Source of the DNA: Candidatus Apopatocola equi
GTDB lineage: Bacteria > Bacillota > Clostridia > Oscillospirales > Oscillospiraceae
Assembly (NCBI GenBank): GCA_018065965.1
Contig: JAGHSH010000074.1
Location: forward strand, 1-7,263
Reading direction: 5' to 3'
Length of the DNA: 7,263 nucleotides
Made by a program: the position numbers and the translations under genes. Below are positions 1 to 5,652 of this stretch, one piece after another; position 1 is the stretch's first letter; each line of letters opens with the position of its first letter. The notes beneath the pieces were generated by a model. It was not told the DNA's origin and did not search any database. It saw only the letters and a list, made by a program, of their open reading frames with translations.

Positions 1-457
1 GCTCCAGACAGAGCACGGTGGCAATGGCCGCCATCTTCTTCTCGCCGCCGGAGAGCCGGTGATTATAGCAGTGCTTCAGCTTCTCGATGCCGAGGGCGGC
101 AAGGGCACTGTCCGCTCTCGCCTCGGCCTCCGCCCGGCTGAGCCCATAGTTCAGCGGGCCGAAGGTCATGTCCTCAAACACGGTGGGCATGAGCATCTGA
201 TCGTCGGAATTCTGCAGCAGGAAGCCCAGCCGTCTGCGGATCTCCCGGAGATTTTCCTTTTTCACCTCCAGCTCGTCCACGCGGATGCTGCCTTCGTGGG
301 GCAGGAGACCCGGCAACAGCTTCATCAGGGTGGACTTGCCCGCGCCGTTGGCGCCGATGAGTCCTACGCTCTCCCCGTCATGCACGGTGAAGCTCAGGTT
401 TTCAAAGACTGTTTTGCCCTTGCCGTAGCTGAAGGACACGTTTTCAAAGCAGATCAT
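1..457 (-). CDS. cbiO: CbiO, ATPase of cobalt ECF transporter (3' part outside window)
   Basis: This is the ATP-binding subunit of an energy-coupling-factor importer. It hydrolyses ATP on the cytoplasmic face to drive Co2+ uptake through CbiM/CbiN and CbiQ. The ATG at 457 overlaps the cbiQ stop in an ATGA arrangement, and a GGGAGGAAG ribosome binding site lies within the end of cbiQ, so translation is probably coupled. The visible 152 residues contain Walker A GANGAGKST at 35-43, the Q-loop at LLQNSDDQ (80-87), typical of CbiO proteins, and the signature LSGGE at 135-139 followed by KKMAAIATVL. The Walker B aspartate, the catalytic glutamate and the H-loop lie beyond the left edge, since the family is usually about 250-280 residues. 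No TAG or other stop interrupts the visible part. The assignment to the CbiO group is firm from motifs and operon context; cobalt rather than nickel specificity is inferred. Confidence 0.93.
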   Translation of the reverse strand, partial: MICFENVSFSYGKGKTVFENLSFTVHDGESVGLIGANGAGKSTLMKLLPGLLPHEGSIRVDELEVKKENLREIRRRLGFLLQNSDDQMLMPTVFEDMTFGPLNYGLSRAEAEARADSALAALGIEKLKHCYNHRLSGGEKKMAAIATVLCLE

Positions 458-1266
458 CTTCTTCCTCCCATCATCATTACTCCCAGCAGTTCCGTCACGT
501 TATACCGGCGGCAGAGGAAAAGGAATGCGGCAGAGAGCATCACGAAGATCCAGTCCCCCGCCCCGGCACGGCCGCAGTCGGCATAGGAAAAATTTCCGTC
601 AAAGCCCCGGAGCTGCATGGCGTTGTAAAGCTCCGCTCCCCTGTCCATAGTTCGCAGCAGGAGCTGGCCGAGAAAGGAGCCCCAGGCAGAGTAGTGGATG
701 CCCCGCTGTCCGGGAGCGCGGAGCATATAGGCCGTGTTCATGACGGAAAGCTCCTCCAGCATCACGCCCGCATAGCGGTAGGTCAGCAGCAGGAGCGTTA
801 CGGGCATTTTCGGCACGCGGAGCTTCCGCAGCGCCGCGCAGAGGGGCGCCATGCCCGTGGTGGCCGCCATCAGGAAGGAGCAGAGCAGGCAGAGCACGCC
901 CTTGAGCATCAGCGTCAGCATGGAGATCATGCCTCCGGAAACGGGAACCCCCCAAAGCGTGAAGAGCACGGCTCGATCCAGGAAGGGATTCACGATCCCC
1001 ACGGCGCAGACCAGCGGCAGCACTGCGCGCAGCTTCCGAAAGCAGACGGACATGGGAATGCCGGACAGCTGATACAGCAGCGCCGGATAGAGCAGCAGGA
1101 TCCAAAGCCTGCTGAGCTCATAGCGGTCATAGGACACCACCGTGAAGATATAGGCCAGCGTAACGCTTAGCTTTGCAAGGGGATGCAGGGCGTGGATCGG
1201 GGAGGCCATGGCAGCCAGCTCGTCCATTTCACCCAGCTCCCGGGCAGCCTTGTCAATTTTGTCCAT
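454..1266 (-). CDS. cbiQ: CbiQ, transmembrane coupling (T) component of cobalt ECF transporter
   Basis: This 270-residue membrane protein couples ATP hydrolysis by CbiO to substrate release by CbiM/CbiN. The N-terminus carries the family-typical stretch SPIHALHPLAKL (22-33), then hydrophobic segments near 33-45, 53-68, 81-96, 113-137, 154-170 and 239-252. The two cytoplasmic coupling motifs that dock on the ATPases are visible as ALRKLRVP (145-152) and AMQLRGF (216-222). Length is normal for CbiQ. The start at 1266 is supported by an AGAGG ribosome binding site (1277-1273), which is weaker than others here. It lies 80 bp after the cbiMN stop, with a hairpin in the gap, and overlaps cbiO by 4 bp, so the genes form one operon. 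It ends in TGA. Cobalt versus nickel specificity cannot be read from this subunit. Confidence 0.93.
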   Translation of the reverse strand: MDKIDKAARELGEMDELAAMASPIHALHPLAKLSVTLAYIFTVVSYDRYELSRLWILLLYPALLYQLSGIPMSVCFRKLRAVLPLVCAVGIVNPFLDRAVLFTLWGVPVSGGMISMLTLMLKGVLCLLCSFLMAATTGMAPLCAALRKLRVPKMPVTLLLLTYRYAGVMLEELSVMNTAYMLRAPGQRGIHYSAWGSFLGQLLLRTMDRGAELYNAMQLRGFDGNFSYADCGRAGAGDWIFVMLSAAFLFLCRRYNVTELLGVMMMGGRR

Positions 1267-1290
1267 GTTTTACCTCTGAAGATGCCCAAA

Positions 1291-1315
1291 GGGGACACCC
1301 GGTTCCGGGTGCCCC
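1291..1315 (-). other. Intercistronic RNA hairpin between cbiMN and cbiQ
   Basis: On the minus strand the transcript reads GGGGCACCCGG, then AA, then CCGGGTGUCCCC. The arms pair along about 10 bp with one internal G-U pair, so the structure is better in the minus-strand RNA than in the plus strand, where the same position is an A-C mismatch. Only three T residues follow, which is poor for an intrinsic terminator. It may be an mRNA-stability or partial-attenuation element that sets the ratio of CbiMN to CbiQO. That role is inference. Confidence 0.5.
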
Positions 1316-1346
1316 TATAGGCGTGATCGTGTTTTGAATATATACT

Positions 1347-2402
1347 TCAGGCACTTGCCTTTTTCCGGCGGAAGAAGCCGCCCAGCGCGCAGATGCCAAG
1401 GGCCGCGCCCGCCACCATGGCAGAGCCCACCAGACCGGACACGGCGGTACCGGCGGCGCTGTCGCTCTCGGCGAAGGCATAGTCGGGCAGGAAGGCGGTC
1501 TTTTCCTGAATGGCGGCGGCTGTATCGGCCGCTCCGCTCTCCACGCCGTAGGCCTCCTCGTCCAGCGCCATGTTCTCGCTGTAGCCGGCCTCGGCATTGC
1601 CGAAGAGCGACCATTCCAGACCGTCGGGGTTGCCGCTGGCAAAGAGGGAGAGAAGCCCGCCCACCAGCACGACCGCAGCGGCCAGCACCGCAACGGTTTT
1701 CTTCAGGCTGAACCTGCCGCTGTTTTCCCCGGCGTTCAGCTCCGTCAGCAGCTCAGGTCTGGCCTCCGCCACGAAGATCAGCACAGCTGCGGTCACCAGA
1801 CCCTCCACCAGACCGATGGCCAGATGGATGGGCTACATGAGCGCCGCAAAAGCGCCGAAGGGCAGGGCGGTGATGCCGGAAAGAGAGGTTTCCACCACCA
1901 CGGAGAAAGCGCCCAGCTGCAGCGTGAGTACGCAGCCGAGAATGGAGGCGGCGGCGATTTTCGAGCGGAGCGCCTGCTTCTCCCCCAGTTTGGAAAAGAG
2001 GCTGCTGTGCATGATGGGCTTCCAGATCAGATAATATCCGACAAAGCAACCGTAAAAGGCCATGTTCCAGCAGTTCGCGCCCAGTGCCATCAAGCCGCCG
2101 TCGGCAAAGAAAAGGCACTGGATGGCAAGAATGACCACCATGGAGAGAAAGCCCGCCTGCGGGCCCAGCAGTGCAGAGAGCAGCAGGCCGCCGCACATAT
2201 GGCCCGAGGAGCCGGTGCCGGGAATGGTATAGTTGATCATCTGCCCGGCAAATACCAGTGCCGCCGTGACGGCCATGGTGGGCAGCTTGGCCGGATTCTC
2301 ATCTTTCTTCAGTCTGGCAGCGGATACTCCCGTGACTGCCGCAGTGGCTGCATACATCGTTGCTGCTACGCCCGGGGCCAGCAGCGCATCTGCCATATGC
2401 AT
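1347..2402 (-). CDS. cbiM: CbiM-CbiN (PDGLE) fusion, cobalt-binding membrane component, with in-frame TAG at codon 190
   Basis: This is the metal-binding component of the cobalt ECF importer, with a CbiM part and a C-terminal CbiN-like part. The ATG at 2402 is preceded by AAAGGAG, 8 nt upstream. The protein starts MHMADALLAP; the N-terminal Met-His of CbiM/NikM is the known metal-binding end. Family-typical stretches are GQMINYTIPGTGSSGH (53-68) and LFFADGGLMALGAN (97-110). Codon 190 (1835-1833) is TAG. A literal reading therefore gives a 189-residue CbiM (1833-2402) and a separate piece from GTG 1808 with no ribosome binding site. The same frame continues across the TAG as PIHLAIGLVEGLVTAAVL, the conserved last CbiM helices, then a transmembrane segment (236-254), SGNPDGLEWS (256-265) carrying the PDGLE signature, an Ala-rich extracytoplasmic stretch, a final helix (318-342) and RRKK, ending at TGA (351 residues in all). 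The reading frame is sure; whether TAG is translated is not. Confidence 0.85.
1833..1835 (-). other. In-frame TAG inside cbiMN, at the position of a family glutamine
   Basis: The frame reads Ala-Ala-Leu-Met-TAG-Pro-Ile-His-Leu-Ala-Ile-Gly. From family knowledge, CbiM/NikM proteins of Firmicutes carry Gln at this place, within Met-Gln-Pro-Ile-His-Leu-Ala-Ile-Gly. A C-to-T change in CAG, the Gln codon seen throughout this window, gives TAG. No frameshift or second stop occurs on either side. Confidence 0.8.
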
Positions 2403-2471
2403 ATTCTTTTCTCCTTTGACGCGTATTCTCCGGCGCGGGGATTCAGGAAGTCCGTCCGGGTTCATAGGCCT

Positions 2472-2500
2472 ATTGTAAGAATATCTCACCCGCTGTACAA
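2472..2500 (-). promoter_or_regulatory. Sigma-A-like promoter of the cobalt transporter operon
   Basis: Read on the minus strand, a TTGTAC -35 box (2500-2495) and a TACAAT -10 box (2477-2472) are separated by exactly 17 bp. Transcription would start near 2465, giving a 5' UTR of about 60 nt before the ATG at 2402. No cobalamin riboswitch is recognisable in so short a leader. Confidence 0.65.
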
Positions 2501-2560
2501 GCTCCCCGGGGGGATAAAAAAATGCACAATTCTTTCCCTCTTCTTTTTTGCTCCCCGGGG
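2501..2560. repeat. Two direct copies of an 11-bp palindrome-bearing motif upstream of cbiMN
   Basis: GCTCCCCGGGG occurs at 2501-2511 and again at 2550-2560, a 49-bp period. Each copy has a CCCCGGGG palindrome core. The left copy abuts the cbiMN -35 box on its upstream side. They could be operator sites for a metal or cobalamin regulator. This is inference from position and symmetry only. Confidence 0.4.
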
Positions 2561-2641
2561 GCTTATGTTCCTCTCGCCGCTGTGGTATCCTCTGCTCATG
2601 AAGCAGTTCTCACGCTTCGTGCCATCCTCCTTTCTTTCTGA

Positions 2642-2678
2642 AAGGCCCTCCGCTGAAGGGATCGCTGCGGAGGGCCTT
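2642..2678. terminator. Terminator-like hairpin in the divergent region
   Basis: The arms AAGGCCCTCCGC (2642-2653) and GCGGAGGGCCTT (2667-2678) pair perfectly over 12 bp around a 13-nt loop. On the plus strand it is followed by GCTATTTT, a weak U-rich tail; on the minus strand the tail is not U-rich. It lies between two divergently transcribed genes, so no annotated gene needs it. It may end a short unannotated plus-strand transcript. Confidence 0.45.
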
Positions 2679-2690
2679 GCTATTTTCCGG

Positions 2691-2719
2691 TTGCCATGGA
2701 GAGCGAAACCTGATACACT
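2691..2719 (+). promoter_or_regulatory. Promoter of the acetyltransferase-lipoprotein unit
   Basis: A TTGCCA -35 box (2691-2696) and a TACACT -10 box (2714-2719) are 17 bp apart, and TGA before the -10 box gives an extended -10 (TGnTACACT). The expected start near 2726 leaves about 23 nt before the ATG at 2749, just enough for the AAGGAGA ribosome binding site. Confidence 0.65.
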
Positions 2720-2748
2720 ACCCTCAGAAACAGAAAAGGAGACCTGTC

Positions 2749-3270
2749 ATGGAACTGATTCAGGCACAGCAGAGTGATTTCCCCCGTCTGGCCGCCTTCT
2801 ACCGCCATGTGATCGACCGTTCGGAAACCATGGCGGAGTATTGCCGCTGGGTCTACGGTCTGCATCCCAGTGATGAAAAGCTGCAGACTCACATCCGAAA
2901 CGGCTGTATGTACTTCGCTGAAGAGGACGGAGCGATTCTGGCTGCCGCCGCGGTCACACCCTTCCAGGAGGAGGACTTCCACGGCTTCCCCTGGGGCGTG
3001 GAGGCTGCCGACGATCAGGTGGCGGTGGTGCATCTGCTCTGCACCGACCCCCTGCGGCCGAAAACCGGACTGGCACAGGCTCTTTTGCGCCAGATCCTCG
3101 CCATGGCCCGCTTGCAGCAGAAGCTCGCCGTGCGGCTGGACGCTCTCGCATCCAACACGCCCGCACACCGGCTCTATGAGAAGCTGGGCTTCCTCCGGCG
3201 CGGAGAGGCGAGCTGGTATACCTCCAACGCCGGGCAGACGGACTTCTATCTCTATGAATACATTCTGTAA
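2749..3270 (+). CDS. GNAT-family N-acetyltransferase
   Basis: This 173-residue protein has a single Gcn5-related acetyltransferase fold, transferring an acetyl group from acetyl-CoA to an unknown amine. Strand beta4 and motif A are seen as VAVVHLLCTDPLRPKTGLAQALL (91-113), with the pyrophosphate loop at RPKTGLA (103-109), a basic divergent form of the usual R/QxxGxG/A. Motif B follows as ASNTPAHRLYEKLGF (134-148), the common 'N-x-x-A-x-x-x-Y-x-x-x-G-F' pattern. The ATG at 2749 is chosen because AAGGAGA (2736-2742) lies 6 nt before it; an in-frame start at 2677 would fall upstream of the promoter. It ends in TAA, and the lipoprotein gene starts 12 bp later, so both are probably co-transcribed. 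The substrate is not predictable; small-molecule or protein N-acetylation are both possible. Confidence 0.88.
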   Translation: MELIQAQQSDFPRLAAFYRHVIDRSETMAEYCRWVYGLHPSDEKLQTHIRNGCMYFAEEDGAILAAAAVTPFQEEDFHGFPWGVEAADDQVAVVHLLCTDPLRPKTGLAQALLRQILAMARLQQKLAVRLDALASNTPAHRLYEKLGFLRRGEASWYTSNAGQTDFYLYEYIL

Positions 3271-3282
3271 GGAGTGTCGGAT

Positions 3283-4314
3283 ATGAAAAAGAACAGAGCC
3301 ACCATTCCTTTCCTGATTGCCGCCCTCTTTCTGCTGCTGGCGGCATGCTCTGCCTCCCGGTCTGCCGAAGCGCCGACTCCCGAGGCGGATCCCGGGCTTT
3401 TATATGCCACCGACGGCGACATTTTCTATCCGCAGCAGTATATTCCCTATGCCACCGACGGCAATGTGGACACGGCGGAGTTTTCCGTGGTACACGTAGA
3501 GACCGTGGACGAGCTGCTTCATGCCATCGCTCCCGAAACGGTGATCCTCCTTGCGGACGGCGAGTACAATCTCTCCGCAGCCAGTCCCGACTTTTTTGAT
3601 TACTGCTATTTCCGTCCCGCCACCTATCCGGAGGTGGGCGAGCACACGCTGGTGCTCAGCAGCCTCTGGGACTGCGTGATCGCCTCCGAGAGCGGGGAGA
3701 GCGGTGCGGTGCGCATCCTCGCCACGCCCCGCACCGTCCCGGTGCTGACGCTGGAGAACAGCTATGCCCTGCAGCTGCGGGGTCTGACCGTGGGGCACAC
3801 CCAGAGCACCGACGCCTGCTCTGCCTAGGTCATTGCACTGGAGAACAGCGGCAGCGTTTACATGGAAGGGTGCGAGCTTTTCGGCTGCGGGTCAACAGGC
3901 GTGAGAGCCAGCGGCTGCTACGGCATTACGCTGCGGGACACCCTTATCCGTGACTGCTCCGCAGGCGGCGCGTCGTTTGCAGTCTGCCAGAGCGTGATGC
4001 TCGACGGCGTTACCCTCCGGAACACGGGTGCTTTCCAGCCGCTTTCCCTGCAGGAGTGCAGTTATATTTCCGCGCAGGACTGCAGCATTGAGGAGAACCT
4101 CTCCGAGAATTTACTGCTGGCGTCCTGCAGCGACCACCTGTTCTTCAACGACTGCAGCTTCCGGAACAACCGCTTTTCCTGCCTGCTCAGTCTCTGGGGG
4201 GACAGCGCCCCCGAATTCTGGCGCTGCGAGGTCGGCGAGGAGCAGTACAAAGCGCTCTACAGCGATGAGGAGAACCGGCTCCGTGCCCGTCTGGACGGCG
4301 AGATCTGGCGCTGA
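3283..4314 (+). CDS. Parallel beta-helix lipoprotein with in-frame TAG at codon 182
   Basis: This is a secreted, lipid-anchored protein of unknown function. The N-terminus has a charged start (MKKNR), a hydrophobic core and the lipobox LAAC with Cys22. The ATG at 3283 is chosen because AAGGAG (3269-3274) sits 8 nt upstream; a GTG at 3274 would overlap that site. Residues about 60-110 (VHVETVDELLHAIAPETVILLADGEYNLS) resemble the opening of right-handed parallel beta-helix proteins. The helix follows, with about 23-residue coils rich in Cys, Asn and small residues (LENSGSVYMEGCELFGCG, then LRDTLIRDCS, and others). Codon 182 (3826-3828) is TAG, in the coil after GHTQSTDACSA. A literal reading gives 181 residues (3283-3828). 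The same frame runs on for 161 codons of matching beta-helix sequence to TGA at 4312-4314, 343 residues in total. Related proteins often bind or process surface polysaccharide, but no catalytic residues can be assigned. Confidence 0.8.
3826..3828 (+). other. In-frame TAG inside the beta-helix lipoprotein gene
   Basis: The frame reads Thr-Asp-Ala-Cys-Ser-Ala-TAG-Val-Ile-Ala-Leu-Glu-Asn. The coil pattern (a Cys followed shortly by Val-Ile-x-Leu-Glu) is continuous across the codon, so it is not a natural gene end. One base change from CAG would give it, but I cannot say which residue the family has here; Gly is common in relatives I recall. Confidence 0.7.
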
Positions 4315-4333
4315 GGTGCCTACGTCCCCCCCC

Positions 4334-4371
4334 TGTCATTGCGAGGAGCAAAGCGACGCGGCAATCCGTCC
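4334..4371. repeat. Interspersed palindromic repeat of the 'GTCATTGCGAGGAGC' type
   Basis: The segment begins TGTCATTGCGAGGAGCAAAG and ends GCGGCAATCCGTCC, with terminal inverted repeats ATTGC (4338-4342) and GCAAT (4361-4365). Sequences of this type are recalled as dispersed intergenic repeats in many bacterial genomes, including gut Firmicutes. It lies in the 3' untranslated region of the lipoprotein gene, between the stop and the terminator. Function is unknown; the copy number in this genome cannot be seen from one window. Confidence 0.6.
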
Positions 4372-4404
4372 TTTCTGCCGGGAAAGAGAATGAGGGGGGC
4401 CGAA

Positions 4405-4436
4405 GTTCGTCCCCACGCCGTGGGGAGAAACCGAAC
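4405..4436. other. Nested hairpin between repeat element and terminator
   Basis: CCCCAC (4411-4416) pairs with GTGGGG (4420-4425) around a 3-nt loop, and flanking GTTCG (4405-4409) can pair with CGAAC (4432-4436) outside it. It follows the interspersed repeat and may belong to the same mobile repeat or to the 3' end structure of the lipoprotein mRNA. Confidence 0.4.
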
Positions 4437-4442
4437 ATATCA

Positions 4443-4479
4443 AAAAAGGTTCGCTGCAGCTTTTGCAGCGAACCTTTTT
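4443..4479. terminator. Bidirectional intrinsic terminator between convergent genes
   Basis: A 16-bp perfect stem pairs AAAAAGGTTCGCTGCA (4443-4458) with TGCAGCGAACCTTTTT (4464-4479) around a 5-nt loop. The A run on one side and T run on the other give a U tail in both directions. It serves the acetyltransferase-lipoprotein unit on the plus strand and the radical SAM gene on the minus strand, whose TGA (4481-4479) touches the stem. Confidence 0.9.
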
Positions 4480-5492
4480 CACATATTCTCAAGGATCTCC
4501 TCCGCATAGGGATCCAGATCCTCCGGCACGCCCTGCTTGAGGATGCCGCAGCTCGGGCAGCTCAGTACGCTCAGCAGCTTGCGTTCCCGGCGCAGGAAGC
4601 GCTGCTGGAAGCCCCAGAGGGCGATGCAGTCCCAGATCTTCTTCGGCGTGGGTCGGCCGCCCACGTGCTGATCCAGCAGCATGGCGTGATTCCAGTCGAA
4701 GCGGCAGAGGGAATAGCTGCCGTCGGAATTGATGCACATTTCATAGAACACATAGGGGCAGACCTGCACCTCACCGGATCGGCCGCCCAGAAGGCTCACG
4801 CCCTCGTCCACCGTCACGGCCATCTCCTTGTACTTGGGCCAGTATTCAATGGTGCGCTCCACGGAGATGCCGTCGGTGATATCACCGAAGTCGGCGTAGA
4901 ACTGCTCCTCCTGCGCCGGTGTGAGGTTATCGCCGTTGATCTTGATGTTCATCTCGCACTGCTTTTTATGGGCGTGGAAAAAGGCAATGTTCTCCACAAA
5001 GCGCTCATAGTCCAGCTTATAGGAGGAAAATTCCCGGTACTGCTCCGCATTCACGCCCTCCACGGAGATATTGAGCCGATCCAGTCCGGCCTCGATGATC
5101 TCCAGACTGCGCTCCGGCGTCAGCAGGGAAGCATTGGTGGTGGTGTCCACCCGCAGGCAATTTCCGGAGGTCTTGGCATAGGCCACCATGTCCGCAAAGC
5201 GGGGGTTGAGCAGCGGTTCGCCCTCCTTGTAGAGACGCACCACGCGCACCTTCTCCTCAAACTCGGCGAGGGAATCGATAATGTCCCGGTAGACGGCGTA
5301 GTCCATGGGGCCGTGACAGCGTCCCCGGGTCTTTTTCATCAGCGCCGTGTTTCCCGAGGGGCAGAACTTGCAGCGGAAGTTGCAGGTATCGCAGGGGTCG
5401 ATATACACCACATAGGGCGTGCTCAGCGGCAGGGCGTTTTTCAGCTCCAGCGCATCGTGCAGATCGATGCGGGGAATGTAGCGTGCCTTCAC
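4479..5492 (-). CDS. Radical SAM protein with SPASM-type C-terminal cysteines
   Basis: This 337-residue radical SAM enzyme cleaves S-adenosylmethionine at a [4Fe-4S] cluster to start radical chemistry on an unknown substrate. The cluster motif CxxxCxxC is C37-NFR-C41-KF-C44, with an extra Cys34 just before. The SAM-binding GEP motif is at 91-93 (KEGEPLLNP), followed by the DTTTNAS strand (116-122) and NISVEG (141-146). The C-terminal part has C245, C253, C263 (CINSDGSYSLC) and CPSC at 312-315, a pattern of the SPASM/twitch type that binds auxiliary Fe-S clusters. The start is GTG at 5492, set by AAGGAG with a 6-nt spacer. It has its own promoter and ends at the bidirectional terminator, so it is monocistronic. 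No small precursor-peptide gene is visible beside it, so neither RiPP maturase nor anaerobic sulfatase-maturase function can be claimed. Confidence 0.88.
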   Translation of the reverse strand: MKARYIPRIDLHDALELKNALPLSTPYVVYIDPCDTCNFRCKFCPSGNTALMKKTRGRCHGPMDYAVYRDIIDSLAEFEEKVRVVRLYKEGEPLLNPRFADMVAYAKTSGNCLRVDTTTNASLLTPERSLEIIEAGLDRLNISVEGVNAEQYREFSSYKLDYERFVENIAFFHAHKKQCEMNIKINGDNLTPAQEEQFYADFGDITDGISVERTIEYWPKYKEMAVTVDEGVSLLGGRSGEVQVCPYVFYEMCINSDGSYSLCRFDWNHAMLLDQHVGGRPTPKKIWDCIALWGFQQRFLRRERKLLSVLSCPSCGILKQGVPEDLDPYAEEILENM

Positions 5493-5522
5493 GGTTTTCT
5501 CCTTCCTCGCCTTGTTTTTTCC

Positions 5523-5551
5523 AGTATATCACAGCGCACCCCGTCCTGCAA
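5523..5551 (-). promoter_or_regulatory. Promoter of the radical SAM gene
   Basis: Read on the minus strand, TTGCAG (5551-5546) and TATACT (5528-5523) are separated by 17 bp, with TGA before the -10 box forming an extended -10. Transcription would start near 5516, about 24 nt before the GTG start. Confidence 0.7.
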
Positions 5552-5590
5552 GCGCCGCCCCCTCTCCCCCGCTCTTTTTCGCCCGGGTTC

Positions 5591-5619
5591 TTGTAAAAGG
5601 CGGAATTCTGTGGTAAAAT
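5591..5619 (+). promoter_or_regulatory. Promoter of the HTH-asparaginase unit
   Basis: TTGTAA (5591-5596) and TAAAAT (5614-5619) are 17 bp apart, and TGG precedes the -10 box (extended -10). The start would be near 5626, with the AAGGGAG ribosome binding site at 5637-5643. It is divergent from the radical SAM promoter, with 39 bp between the two -35 boxes. Confidence 0.7.
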
Positions 5620-5652
5620 GTTGAAAAACAACCTGTAAGGGAGAGAATTGCT

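Noticed and set aside
1833..2402. CbiM and CbiN as two normal separate genes, with TAG as a true stop
   Set aside because: The last conserved CbiM helices lie downstream of the TAG in the same frame, and the downstream part has no ribosome binding site or suitable start in front of them.
2400..2489. Longer cbiMN start at 2489 (adding 29 residues)
   Set aside because: It would start within the spacer of the promoter, lacks a ribosome binding site, and removes Met-His from the N-terminus, which is the conserved metal-binding end.
2403..2748. Cobalamin (B12) riboswitch upstream of the cobalt operon
   Set aside because: The predicted leader is only about 60 nt and no B12-box-like conserved core could be found on the minus strand; too short for this riboswitch class.
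1824..2777. A 317-codon plus-strand frame across the cbiMN gene and divergent region
   Set aside because: It is opposite to a recognisable cobalt transporter gene, with low-complexity composition and no ribosome binding site.
3826..3828. Pyrrolysine encoded by the TAG codons
   Set aside because: Known pyrrolysine sites are mainly in methylamine methyltransferases; the cbiMN TAG sits at a family Gln column, and no pyl gene is in the window. Not excluded genome-wide, but less likely than Gln.
4665..5624. A 319-codon plus-strand frame opposite the radical SAM gene
   Set aside because: The minus strand carries clear radical SAM motifs; the plus frame is a His/Gly-rich shadow without domain or start signals.
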